Part shown: positions 26,593 to 35,547 of the stretch, one piece after another
Position numbering within the stretch: position 1 is the stretch's first letter
Layout: the number at the start of each line of letters is the position of its first letter
Assembly (NCBI RefSeq): GCF_900103815.1
Contig: NZ_FNHZ01000008.1
Coordinates: 1-64,000, forward strand
Reading direction: 5' to 3'
Length of the DNA stretch: 64,000 nt
Origin: Lachnospira pectinoschiza
GTDB lineage: Bacteria > Bacillota > Clostridia > Lachnospirales > Lachnospiraceae
Program-made: the position numbers and the translations under genes
The notes under the pieces: model-generated
Seen by the model: the letters and a program-made list of their open reading frames with translations, nothing else
What the model was told of the DNA's origin: nothing
Databases searched by the model: none

Positions 26593-27726
26593 TTATCTTC
26601 CCATCACATAATTTGTAAGTTCAAGGAGCTTATCAAAACGCTCATCAAAGAATCTTTTATAAGCTTTACAAAAGTAATTAAGACCCTTTGTACCATATCC
26701 AAGCTCTTCATCCTTTGCAGTAAATCTGTTTCGATAACAAGCCCCTCGACAAAGCTTAAACCATTTACAATTTAAGCATTCATCAGGTCTATAATAAGAA
26801 CGCTCAACAAAGCTTATTTCTTTACGCTTTTTATCTATAGTTTCAAGGCTATCGTAATTTAGATTGCCAAGCTTTAAATCGTCTAATACGTAGAAGTCGC
26901 AAGGATAGACATTTCCATTAGCCTCAACAGTATAGGCAATTCCACAGACTCCGTTTTGCTCACAGGATTCTGGAGGATATCCAGCAATAATACCCATGTA
27001 GTTGTCAAACTGGCGAATGAAGGGAGGTGTTCCCTTTAAAAGATCTTCATACCATAAATCAAAAAGGTCAATTAAAAATTGTCCGTAGATTTCAGGGGTA
27101 AGGGAGTATTCCTCTTTCCCTCTTTCTTCTTCTAGAGGATCTAGACAAGAAATAAATTGTAGGTATTTATAGCCCTTAGCTTTATAATCCTTGTAGATCT
27201 CTTTTATATTTTCTGCCACAGCTCTATGAATAACCGTAAGTACATTGTAATCAACTCCGTATTTATCCATAAGTTTAGTGGCTTCTATATTCTTCTTATA
27301 GCTATTACCCTTATCCTTAGGATGTCTATAGGCATTATGAATTCTTTCAATACCATCGATTGAGATACCTGTTAAAATGTTATTTTCCTTTAAAAAGCGA
27401 CACCATTTTTCATCAATCAAATAGCCATTAGTCTGTATTGCAATTTGGATTTGAACCTTATTTTTATTGTAGATTTTAAGAAATTCAACAGCCTTTTTGA
27501 AAAAATCTAGGCCGCAAAGTGTTGGCTCTCCCCCTTGAAAAGCAATAGAATAAAAGCCTTCTGCCCTAGTAAGGGTGTTCTTAATAACATTTTCAAGAGT
27601 CTTAATTGACATCATTCCAAAGGAGGCAGTCTGTCTTTTGGCGCTTTCGTCGCAATAAAAACAGTAATCACAATTAAGATTACAATTTCCTGACGCTGGT
27701 TTTACAAGTACGCTAATTGCTGGCAT
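26593..27726 (-). CDS. anaerobic sulfatase-maturating radical SAM enzyme (AnSME)
   Basis: Converts the active-site Cys of sulfatases to C-alpha-formylglycine under anaerobic conditions. The radical SAM cluster motif is C15, C19, C22 in CNLNCDYC, inside the hallmark KPASGNCNLNCDYCFYC. The C-terminal half holds the two auxiliary-cluster (SPASM) sites, for example CGIAYTVEANGNVYPCDF and CLNCKWFKLCRGACYRNR. Length 377 is typical. Two Cys-type sulfatases at 33.9 and 38.0 kb, with CVPSR and CMPAR, are its obvious clients. The start follows AAGGAGG. It lies on the minus strand downstream of the CHR transporter pair and may share their transcript. Confidence 0.93.
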   Translation of the reverse strand: MPAISVLVKPASGNCNLNCDYCFYCDESAKRQTASFGMMSIKTLENVIKNTLTRAEGFYSIAFQGGEPTLCGLDFFKKAVEFLKIYNKNKVQIQIAIQTNGYLIDEKWCRFLKENNILTGISIDGIERIHNAYRHPKDKGNSYKKNIEATKLMDKYGVDYNVLTVIHRAVAENIKEIYKDYKAKGYKYLQFISCLDPLEEERGKEEYSLTPEIYGQFLIDLFDLWYEDLLKGTPPFIRQFDNYMGIIAGYPPESCEQNGVCGIAYTVEANGNVYPCDFYVLDDLKLGNLNYDSLETIDKKRKEISFVERSYYRPDECLNCKWFKLCRGACYRNRFTAKDEELGYGTKGLNYFCKAYKRFFDERFDKLLELTNYVMGR

Positions 27727-27785
27727 AAGAACCTCCTTTTCTTTAAACTAATATTATTATATCAAAAAATCATGCTATAAACTAA

Positions 27786-28355
27786 CTATAGACTTGAAGT
27801 TGCAAATTGAACAATTAATTCTGCAACACCACAGCCTACCATTACAAGAATAGGGTCACATTTATATTTCTGCAGACAAAATAGAGCAACTAAAAATAAT
27901 ACAAAGGCCCTAATATTAACATCTGTTGCTATATGAGCAAAGCCAGCTGGTAATACTGTAGGAATTAAGATAGTAAGACCGGCTGTAAAAATCATTGCAA
28001 TTACTGCAGGTGCTAGGGCGGATAAAACCTCCTGTAATGTGCTTAAATTCTTAAATTTAACATATAGCCAAGCAAGTATTGTAACAAATATACAAGAAGG
28101 CAAGATTACACCAAGAGTTGAAACAATAGCTCCCGGAATACCAGCTACCTGATTACCTACAAAGGTTGCTGAATTTACAGCAATAGGGCCTGGTGTCATC
28201 TGGGAAATTGTTACTAGGTCAGAGAAATCGCTTGTGCTTAACCAACCATATTTATCAATAACCTGACTTTGAATAAGGGGCATAGCGGCATAACCGCCAC
28301 CAAAACTAAAGGCTCCAATTTGTAAAAATGCTAGGAATAATTGAATATATATCAT
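27786..28355 (-). CDS. chromate transporter (CHR) family protein, second half of a split pair
   Basis: A short-chain CHR protein of about six membrane helices. The family signature FSFGGGYAAMPLIQ is near the N-terminus and TPGPIAVNSATFVG follows near residue 55. At 189 residues it is one half of the long ChrA type. Its start overlaps the stop of the next upstream CHR gene by four bases, so the two are translated together and probably form a heteromer. CHR proteins export chromate, a sulfate analogue. Next to sulfatases and their maturase, a role in exporting sulfate is attractive but unproven. Confidence 0.85.
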   Translation of the reverse strand: MIYIQLFLAFLQIGAFSFGGGYAAMPLIQSQVIDKYGWLSTSDFSDLVTISQMTPGPIAVNSATFVGNQVAGIPGAIVSTLGVILPSCIFVTILAWLYVKFKNLSTLQEVLSALAPAVIAMIFTAGLTILIPTVLPAGFAHIATDVNIRAFVLFLVALFCLQKYKCDPILVMVGCGVAELIVQFATSSL

Positions 28356-28924
28356 TTAGAAGCCTCCTTAATATTTTTTCTGCTCTTTATAAATGCCTTG
28401 CAAAGACCATAGGCAATGACAATAAGGATTATAATTACAACATTTACATCGAAGTAATAATTAGCTATAAAGCTGGCAATAAGGATTATTATCTTACTAA
28501 TATCCTTTTCTTTTAACACATCCTTAGTCATGTCATAAACTACTGAAATAATAACGGCACTAACACCTGAACGCATGCCAAGAAGTAAGGCCTTAATTAC
28601 TGTGTTGTTCTTAAAAGCGGTATAGCAAGCGGAAATAGCGCTAAGAATTATAAAAGGTGGAATAATAGCTCCAAGTACAGCACATATAATTCCTGGGATT
28701 CCACAAATCTTATAACCTACTACAATGGAACCATTTACTGCAATCGCTCCTGGTGATGACTGCGCAATTGCCACTAAATCCAACATTTCTTTTTCATCTA
28801 TCCAATGTAATTCATCAACAAATTTCCTCTTTAGCAGGGTAACAATTACATAGCCGCCGCCAAAGGTGAAAGTACTAAGATATAATGTTGAAAAAAATAC
28901 TTTTTTTAATTTTTTTATATCCAT
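28352..28924 (-). CDS. chromate transporter (CHR) family protein, first half of a split pair
   Basis: Partner of the downstream CHR gene. It has the signature FTFGGGYVIVTLL at the start and SSPGAIAVNGSIVVG near residue 60, with about six hydrophobic helices over 190 residues. The ATG at 28924 follows an AGGAGG site; an in-frame ATG six codons upstream is less likely. The gene is divergent from a lysR gene 134 bases away, a layout typical of a LysR-controlled target. The transported anion is unknown: chromate for studied relatives, possibly sulfate here. Confidence 0.85.
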   Translation of the reverse strand: MDIKKLKKVFFSTLYLSTFTFGGGYVIVTLLKRKFVDELHWIDEKEMLDLVAIAQSSPGAIAVNGSIVVGYKICGIPGIICAVLGAIIPPFIILSAISACYTAFKNNTVIKALLLGMRSGVSAVIISVVYDMTKDVLKEKDISKIIILIASFIANYYFDVNVVIIILIVIAYGLCKAFIKSRKNIKEASK

Positions 28925-29058
28925 TTTTCCTCCTAATTTCAAGTTTTTACCTTGTCCTAATTTTTTTCACATTATTATTGTATACCTTGTAAAAAGATAG
29001 GTAAAATTGTATTATTTTATTATAATCATAGCTAATAGACTATGAATAGGAGGGATAA

Positions 29059-29925
29059 ATGAATTTAAGACAGATAAGAATATTTTTAACGGTTTGCAAA
29101 TGTAACTGTAATATAACGGCAGCAGCTAAGGAGCTACATATGACACAGCCTTCAGTGTCAATTGCTATAAAAGAAATAGAAAATTACTATAACATAGTTT
29201 TATTTGATAGACTCTCTAGACGTCTATATTTAACAGAAGCTGGCAAAGAACTATTAAAATACGCCGAAAGGCTTGTGAGCGTTTCTGAGGATTTAGAGGA
29301 GAAGATGTTATCCTGGAATAAGGCCGAAAGAATTAGAATAGGTGCTAGTTTAACAATTGGTAGTGAATATATTGCAGAATATGTGCAGCAATTAAAGGCA
29401 AGGATTGAAAATGTTGATGTAAGAGTTCTAATAGAACCCTCAAGATATCTAGAAAAAAAGCTATTAACTAATGAGCTTGATATTGCATTAGTGGAAACTT
29501 CCGTTCATATAGAAGATTTAAATAGATTAGAGTACAGGGAAAGCCCCCTTGTAATAATAGCTCATAAAGATAGAATAAAGGCAGATAAAATCTCCCTAGA
29601 GGAGTTTATAGAACTTCCTCTACTTTTAAGAGAAAAGGGCAGTGGTATAAGAGAGACCTTTGATAGAGTAATGGAGGAAGCTGGTGTAAATGTAGATCCT
29701 ATCTGGGAAGCCCAAAGCACCATGGGGCTTATTAATGCCGTTTCTATGGATATGGGAGTTTCAATTATTTCAAAAAAGATTTTAGATAGTAGGGTTTCTG
29801 ATAAGAATATCAAAGAAATAAAGGTAGAGGATATGGAATTTATACAGCATTTTTCTATTGTCTATCATAAGGATAAGGTTTTAACACCGGCAATTGAAGA
29901 GTTGATAAGGATATGTTGTGGGTAA
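29059..29925 (+). CDS. LysR family transcriptional regulator
   Basis: A DNA-binding regulator with an N-terminal winged helix-turn-helix (NLRQIRIFLTVCKCNCNITAAAKELHMTQPS over residues 2-32) and a C-terminal periplasmic-binding-type effector domain from about residue 90. Length 288 is standard. Divergent transcription from the CHR pair suggests it controls them. In Firmicutes many such regulators sense sulfur compounds (the CysL/CymR neighbourhood), but the ligand here is not knowable from the sequence. A PRD regulator follows after 27 bases, so the two may be co-transcribed. Confidence 0.92.
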   Translation: MNLRQIRIFLTVCKCNCNITAAAKELHMTQPSVSIAIKEIENYYNIVLFDRLSRRLYLTEAGKELLKYAERLVSVSEDLEEKMLSWNKAERIRIGASLTIGSEYIAEYVQQLKARIENVDVRVLIEPSRYLEKKLLTNELDIALVETSVHIEDLNRLEYRESPLVIIAHKDRIKADKISLEEFIELPLLLREKGSGIRETFDRVMEEAGVNVDPIWEAQSTMGLINAVSMDMGVSIISKKILDSRVSDKNIKEIKVEDMEFIQHFSIVYHKDKVLTPAIEELIRICCG

Positions 29926-29952
29926 ATATAGTAATGTAAAAGGGGTAAAGAT

Positions 29953-31683
29953 ATGTTAACAGAAAGACAGGTATATATAGTTGGTTTATGTATTAATCCT
30001 TCTATTGTTAGGACAATAGGTGAAATTTCAAAGATACTAAAGGTATCAGAAAGAACGGTTTTACAGGAAATAAAAGAAATAAATGAAGAATTAGGGGATA
30101 AGTTAGTTTGTAAGAAAGGAAATGTATATGTTAGCAAAACATTTTCTAAGGATTTTTTAAAACAGCTTCAAACTAACTGTGTGGGCTATACAAAATATGA
30201 TAAGTACAAACGAGATAGAGTAATTATGACTTATTTGGCCTTTAGGGGAGACTATGTAAGTTTAGAAGAAATATCAGAGCATATATTTTTATCTAAAACA
30301 GGTCTTTATAAGTATATTAAATCTGATTGGAGATTACAGGAAAGTTTAGAGTTTGATCCGGTTAAAGGAACTAGGCTTAAAGGTATAAACGAGTGGAAGG
30401 AAGAAGAAATAAGAAGATTTATAAGTAGAAATATTAACTGGAACTATGAAAAATTAGAATTTTTAAATTTGGATTTTGAGCCTTTGAAAATGATTAGCTA
30501 TATTGAAAAAATTTATGACGAATATATGATTATTTCTGGAAGAACTGTTGCTGATATAGTAAAAACGGACATGGTTAATTATATAGCAGTCACAATAATT
30601 AGAAAAAAGACTGAGCATGAATTAGAGGAAGAAAGTTATACAGGGGAATTTACTAGAAGTAATTTTCTAGAAGACATTTCTAAAAAAATAGAAGAGGAAT
30701 TTAATGTTAGATTTTCAGATCAGGAAAAAATCTTAATGGAAGAGGTGCTTAGAAGCGCAGAGCAAATTAATTATTCATTTGGAAAGAATAATCCCGACAT
30801 CAAAAAAATTCAAAAAATAGTTGAGAAGTATCTTATAGATATAAAAAGAAAGATGCATATTAAATTTGATGAAAATGAAGATATGAATTTTAAGTTTTCT
30901 CTACATTTATTTCATCTAAAGAAAAGAATGGAGCAAAATGTATATACTCCTAATCCTGATAAAAGAGAAATAAGCGGCAGATTTCCTTGGGCTAGTGCCC
31001 TGGTAAGAGATTATTTATTGCCAAAGCTAGATTTTAAAGTACAGGAAATAGAAATTTCAGCTTTAATACTTTATACGGAGATTTACTTAAGAAGTGGAAG
31101 GGAACAATTACACGCATTTTTTATTACTAGAGATGTTCCAGGTAGAATTGTCTATACCTTAGAAATGTTAAAGACTGTTTTGTCAAAGGAATTATCTTCA
31201 ATTGAATTAGTGCCTTTTTACAAATTTGATTTGTTAAAGGAAGAATATCTTAAAAGGAAAGCAATATTTATAACTACTGAGGCGGATGTAGCAATATTAT
31301 CAAAGCAAATGGTTTTGATTCGTCCGCTTATGGAAAAGGATGAAGAAGAAAGAGCGGTTAAACTAATAAAGTTAATGATAAAGGAGAGTGAAGCGGAGAA
31401 AATAAATATAGATGTAAAGGAGCTTAATTTAGATGGGGAGGAATTTTTAGAAAAAGAAGATAAGGATAGATATATCGTTTCTAATTATGATTATTTAATT
31501 GACTATAATTTTATATCTGATGAAGAAAGTTCATTAGATAGGATAAATTTTGATAAGCAGATTGAATATAGAAATCATATGGTAAAAGGAATTATAAGAG
31601 CTAATTTATGTCCAGAAAAAACTAATCCTTATTTATTTACAGATAAATTAATAGATATACTGTTAAATGTGAACGCAGTGTAA
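29953..31683 (+). CDS. PRD-domain (BglG/LicR/MtlR-type) transcriptional regulator
   Basis: Probably activates the PTS operon downstream in response to PTS phosphorylation. The N-terminus has tandem helix-turn-helix regions (IGEISKILKVSERTVLQEIKEI and SLEEISEHIFLSKTGLYKYI). The centre is PRD-like, and a Rossmann EIIB-like segment may lie near 400-460. The PRD histidines are not obvious by eye. Length is 576. The gene is AT-rich compared with housekeeping neighbours. The last three codons and the stop (AAC GCA GTG TAA) belong to the left arm of the structured repeat at 31671-31792, so an insertion seems to have replaced the original C-terminus. Confidence 0.8.
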   Translation: MLTERQVYIVGLCINPSIVRTIGEISKILKVSERTVLQEIKEINEELGDKLVCKKGNVYVSKTFSKDFLKQLQTNCVGYTKYDKYKRDRVIMTYLAFRGDYVSLEEISEHIFLSKTGLYKYIKSDWRLQESLEFDPVKGTRLKGINEWKEEEIRRFISRNINWNYEKLEFLNLDFEPLKMISYIEKIYDEYMIISGRTVADIVKTDMVNYIAVTIIRKKTEHELEEESYTGEFTRSNFLEDISKKIEEEFNVRFSDQEKILMEEVLRSAEQINYSFGKNNPDIKKIQKIVEKYLIDIKRKMHIKFDENEDMNFKFSLHLFHLKKRMEQNVYTPNPDKREISGRFPWASALVRDYLLPKLDFKVQEIEISALILYTEIYLRSGREQLHAFFITRDVPGRIVYTLEMLKTVLSKELSSIELVPFYKFDLLKEEYLKRKAIFITTEADVAILSKQMVLIRPLMEKDEEERAVKLIKLMIKESEAEKINIDVKELNLDGEEFLEKEDKDRYIVSNYDYLIDYNFISDEESSLDRINFDKQIEYRNHMVKGIIRANLCPEKTNPYLFTDKLIDILLNVNAV

Positions 31684-31792
31684 GCAATCCCCCGCTTCAA
31701 AAGCGTAAGCTTTAAGCGGGGGTATAAAGCTTACTAGTGTCAGAAGGGGTTAAAGCCCCTTCTGACAGGTGGCACAAAGTGCCACTGCGTTC
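31671..31792. repeat. multi-branched structured repeat element at the PRD gene end
   Basis: Terminal inverted repeat GAACGCA (31671-31677) / TGCGTTC (31786-31792) encloses three stems: GTAAGC/GCTTAC with inner CCCCCGCTT (31689-31697) / AAGCGGGGG (31714-31722); GTCAGAAGGGG (31739-31749) / CCCCTTCTGAC (31756-31766); and GTGGCAC/GTGCCAC (31769-31785). A 28-base identical copy of the left arm lies inverted at 11171-11198. This looks like a small mobile or RNA-structured element. Confidence 0.75.
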
Positions 31793-31993
31793 ATGAGGAA
31801 GTAGCGAAGCGGATTCCGAATGTCCGCTTTACTAATAACTAATGTGTACTTTTTTGCAAAAAAATCCGCAGAATAGTGAATGGATTTTTCTTTTCATAAT
31901 AAATTATACTGTATCTAAATCAAAAAGACTTTTTGAACGCACTAAAAAATGTAAGAAATATAATGCAAATCTTTAAGTTTGGGAGGATTTAGT
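31793..31993 (+). promoter_or_regulatory. control region of the first PTS-sulfatase operon
   Basis: No gene. Two hairpins are visible: AAGCGGA/TCCGCTT near 31815-31836, and AAAAATCC/GGATTTTT near 31860-31890, the latter followed by T-rich DNA and able to act as a terminator or attenuator. An AAATTATACT stretch near 31900 may be a -10 region. The PRD regulator immediately upstream is the likely controller. Confidence 0.4.
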
Positions 31994-33850
31994 ATGGGTG
32001 ATTACGCAAAAATTGCAAAAGATGTATTGGATAGGGCTGGTGGAAAAGAAAATATAAAATCCGCTATGCACTGTATGACAAGACTTAGATTACGCATAAA
32101 TGATGCATCTAAGTTTGATGTGAAGGCTATGAAAAACGTTTCGGGGGTTATAGACGTTAAAGTAGTAGGTGAACAATATCAAGTTATTATTGGACAGACA
32201 GTAGATAAGGTTTATAAGGAATTTATTGCGCTGGGGGTTAGCGCAGAAGATTCTGATGAGCAAGATACTAATGAAGTAAAAGAAAAATTTAGTCTTAAAA
32301 GTTTAGGAACTGGAATTGTTAATGCAGTAATAGGTTCTACAATACCTGTATTATCAGCCATGATCGGTGGCGGAATGTTAAAGGTTATTGTAATGCTTAT
32401 TCAGCAGATTAATCCGGCATTGGCAACTAATGAAACATTAACACTTATTAAGATGCTAGGAGATTCTGTATTTTATTTTATGCCTGTAATTATTGCAGGG
32501 GCAGCAGCTAAGCATTTTAAAACAAGCTTACCAATTGCAGTTGCCTTAACAAGTTTCTTGATTTGTCCAGATTTTATTGCAGGTCTAGCAGATGGTTCTA
32601 TTAGTAGTATTATAGGGCTACCAGTAACAGCCGCTAAATATTCAAGTACTGTTTTACCAGCTATTTTAACAGTATTTGTATTATCAAAAGTTGAAAAGTT
32701 AATTAAGAAAATAATTCCTGAGGTTTTATCAACAGTTTTAGTACCAACTTTAACAATGCTTGTAATGTTACCTTTAATGATTGTAGCATTAGCACCACTT
32801 GGTGATTGCATTGGTACATATATGGCTAAGGTACTTATGTTTATGTATAACAATTTAGGCTTTGTAGGAATGGGTGTAATGGGAGCTTTAAGACCATTAC
32901 TTATCTTTACAGGAATGCACCATGCCTTATCACCAATTGCACTAAACTTTATTACAACACAGGGCTATGATCCATTTTTCTTTAATACAGGTATTACATA
33001 TGTAATTGGTTCAGGTGCAGCATGTTTAGCAGTATTCTTTAGAGCAAAGGATAAAGCAGTTAAGTCTAATGCTTTTACATGTAGTACAACAGCTATTTTA
33101 GGTGGTATTACAGAACCATCATTATATGGAATCTTATTTAGATATAAGAGACCACTTATTGCAGTTATGCTTGGAAATTTTGTAGCTTCTGCTTATATGG
33201 GACTTACACATACATATATGTATGTTATGCCAGGTAGCACAGGTGCCTTTGGTCTTCCTTCTTTTGTAGGACCAACCTCTGCTAATCTAATTAACGGTCT
33301 TATAGCTGTAGCATTATCAGCAGCAACAGCTTTTACAGCTACTATGATTTTAGGAATTAAAGAGGAAGCTAGTGAGAAAAAAGACGAGAAAATTAAAGAA
33401 TGTGCAGACAATGAAATCCTAGCTCCAATTTCTGGAGAGGAATATAGTATTGAAGAAGTTAATGATGAAACTTTCGCAACTAAGATATTAGGTGATGGTA
33501 CAGCCTTTAAGCCAGTAGGAGATAAAGCTATTATATGTGCTCCTGCAAATGGAAAATTAATAACTGTTTTCCCAACTAGTCATGCATTTGGTCTTGTATC
33601 AAATGAAGGAGTGGAAATGCTTGTTCATATAGGAATTAATACAGTAGAAGCAAATGGTGATGGCTTTAAATATGTTGGACCAAAAGAAGGAAGCCAGGTA
33701 AAGGGCGGAACACCAATTGTTGAAGTTGACTTAAAGAAGTTAGAGAAGAAGTATGATATGAGTACAATGCTTATTATTACAGATTCTAACGGTAAGAAGA
33801 TTGGTTTTAAGAAGGGTAATGTTTCTTGTGGAGATGTTATTGCAGTTTAA
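31994..33850 (+). CDS. PTS permease, beta-glucoside-type EIIBCA
   Basis: Imports and phosphorylates a sugar using phosphate from HPr. Domains are in order EIIB (residues 1-85, phospho-Cys C27 in HCMTRLRLR), EIIC (about 105-460, with FTGMHHALSPIALN and GGITEPSLYGILFR), and EIIA of the glucose type (about 480-618, phospho-His H545 in LVHIGINTVE, and HAFGL upstream). 618 residues is standard. The ATG at 31994 follows GGGAGGAT. A cytoplasmic sulfatase follows 31 bases later, so the imported sugar is probably sulfated. No phospho-glycosidase is present, which argues for a monosaccharide or an unusual disaccharide. Confidence 0.92.
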   Translation: MGDYAKIAKDVLDRAGGKENIKSAMHCMTRLRLRINDASKFDVKAMKNVSGVIDVKVVGEQYQVIIGQTVDKVYKEFIALGVSAEDSDEQDTNEVKEKFSLKSLGTGIVNAVIGSTIPVLSAMIGGGMLKVIVMLIQQINPALATNETLTLIKMLGDSVFYFMPVIIAGAAAKHFKTSLPIAVALTSFLICPDFIAGLADGSISSIIGLPVTAAKYSSTVLPAILTVFVLSKVEKLIKKIIPEVLSTVLVPTLTMLVMLPLMIVALAPLGDCIGTYMAKVLMFMYNNLGFVGMGVMGALRPLLIFTGMHHALSPIALNFITTQGYDPFFFNTGITYVIGSGAACLAVFFRAKDKAVKSNAFTCSTTAILGGITEPSLYGILFRYKRPLIAVMLGNFVASAYMGLTHTYMYVMPGSTGAFGLPSFVGPTSANLINGLIAVALSAATAFTATMILGIKEEASEKKDEKIKECADNEILAPISGEEYSIEEVNDETFATKILGDGTAFKPVGDKAIICAPANGKLITVFPTSHAFGLVSNEGVEMLVHIGINTVEANGDGFKYVGPKEGSQVKGGTPIVEVDLKKLEKKYDMSTMLIITDSNGKKIGFKKGNVSCGDVIAV

Positions 33851-33881
33851 ATAAAAGAAATGTGAAAGAGAAGTGAAAGTT

Positions 33882-35486
33882 ATGCCTAAGAAGAAAACTA
33901 ATATAATTATTATTAATCCAGATGAGATGAGATTTGACACCATGGGACATATGGGTAATCCTGCAGCTAAAACACCAGCATTAGATAATTTTGCTAATAA
34001 TGAAGCAGTGTCTTTTAAAAATTGCTATGTCCAAAATCCTGTGTGTGTACCTAGTAGATGTAGTTTCTTTACAGGTTTGTATCCTCATGTAAATGGACAT
34101 AGAACTATGTCACATTTATTACAGCCTCATGAAACAAGTATGTTTAAAGAACTTATGAATCAAGGCTATTATGTTTGGATGAATGCAAGAAATGATTTAG
34201 TTGCAACTGAATATGAGGGCTTAGTAGAAAGTCATGCAGATGAAATCTTTTATGGTTTTAAGGATGAGAGAAGGAATAGTTTTACAAGAGGAAAGTTAGA
34301 TAATCCTATAGAAAAGGAAGAAGAAATTAAAAAATTTAGGAACTCTTTCTATGAGGGTAAGACTGATGGTGCAATGGATCGAGATTGGGAGGATATGGAA
34401 GGCGCTATTGATAGAATTAAACATATGAAGGAATTAGATAAGCCTTTATGTTTATTCTTAGGCTTAATGAATCCACATCCGGAATATAGATGTGAAGAGC
34501 CTTGGTATTCATCTATTGATAGAGAAAAAGTACCAACACGAATTAAAGCAGAAGAATGCACTAATAAATCTTTTATTGAAGAAAAAATTCGTGAATATCA
34601 GAATTTAGGAGATTATTCAGAAGAATCCTGGAATGAATTAAGGGCTACATATTTGGCACAATGTAGTAAGGTGGATGAAATATTTAAACGAGTATGTGAG
34701 GCTTTAAAAGAAGTAGGCGAATATGATAATTCAGCAATATTTTTCTTTAGTGATCATGGAGATTTTACAGGGGATTATGGCTTATCTGAAAAAGCACAAA
34801 ATACCTTTGAAGATTGTCTAACAAAGGTTCCTATGCTTATTAAACCACCAAAGGATTTTGGAAAAATAGATCCTGGAGTTACTGATTCATTAATAGAATT
34901 AGTGGATTTTTATGCAACAGCCATGGATTTTGCCAATGCAGAGTCAGAGCATGACCATTTTGGAAAAACTATAAGACCTATTTTGGAGAATCGTGAAAAT
35001 AAAATTAGGGATTTAGCTTTTTGCGAAGGTGGAAGAATGGCCTATGAAGATCATTGTGATGAATATCATATAGCAGGTCCTAATGGCCCTAATAAAAATG
35101 GCTTATATTGGCCAAAACAAAAAGCTCAATCAAATTCAAAGGCACATGCAAAGGGAACAATGGTTACAGATGGTCATTACAAATATGTGCATAGAAGCGA
35201 AGGCTTGTGTGAGCTATATGATTTATATAAAGATAAAGGAGAGAGGTACAATTTAATAGATAATCCTGAATATAAAGAAATAGTTATAGATTTAAAGATG
35301 AAAATGTTAGATTGGTATCAAGAAACTTGCGACATAGTACCAAGAAAATATGATTCAAGAGTTACAGCAGAAAGTATTATTAGAATGGTGGGCGGCCAGA
35401 TTAGTAAAGAAAAAGAAGATGAAATAAGAAAGTTAATTGGAAAAGGTTCTCCTATGAGTAGCGTACTTGCTGTTGCAAAAAGTTAG
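33882..35486 (+). CDS. cytoplasmic Cys-type sulfatase
   Basis: Hydrolyses a sulfate ester, probably of a PTS-imported sugar. The formylglycine site is C55 in CVPSRCSFFTGLYP (C-x-P-x-R), needing AnSME. Metal residues appear at the start (NPDEMRFD) and in FSDHGDFTGDYGL. There is no signal peptide, since the protein opens with PKKKTNIIIINPDEM, so it acts inside the cell. Length 534. The ATG at 33882 has GTGAAAG upstream; a GTG nine bases earlier opens the same frame. It is co-transcribed with the EIIBCA gene. The sulfated position and sugar cannot be told. Confidence 0.92.
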   Translation: MPKKKTNIIIINPDEMRFDTMGHMGNPAAKTPALDNFANNEAVSFKNCYVQNPVCVPSRCSFFTGLYPHVNGHRTMSHLLQPHETSMFKELMNQGYYVWMNARNDLVATEYEGLVESHADEIFYGFKDERRNSFTRGKLDNPIEKEEEIKKFRNSFYEGKTDGAMDRDWEDMEGAIDRIKHMKELDKPLCLFLGLMNPHPEYRCEEPWYSSIDREKVPTRIKAEECTNKSFIEEKIREYQNLGDYSEESWNELRATYLAQCSKVDEIFKRVCEALKEVGEYDNSAIFFFSDHGDFTGDYGLSEKAQNTFEDCLTKVPMLIKPPKDFGKIDPGVTDSLIELVDFYATAMDFANAESEHDHFGKTIRPILENRENKIRDLAFCEGGRMAYEDHCDEYHIAGPNGPNKNGLYWPKQKAQSNSKAHAKGTMVTDGHYKYVHRSEGLCELYDLYKDKGERYNLIDNPEYKEIVIDLKMKMLDWYQETCDIVPRKYDSRVTAESIIRMVGGQISKEKEDEIRKLIGKGSPMSSVLAVAKS

Positions 35487-35506
35487 AAAAATGTAAAAAC
35501 CCCTGA

Positions 35507-35547
35507 TATAAAAAACAATCATACCATTATGATATGATTGTTTTTTT
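35507..35547. terminator. bidirectional terminator (sulfatase / rpiR-type regulator)
   Basis: Stem ACAATCATA (35515-35523) / TATGATTGT (35533-35541), flanked by an A run on the left and a T run on the right, between two convergent genes. Confidence 0.85.
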
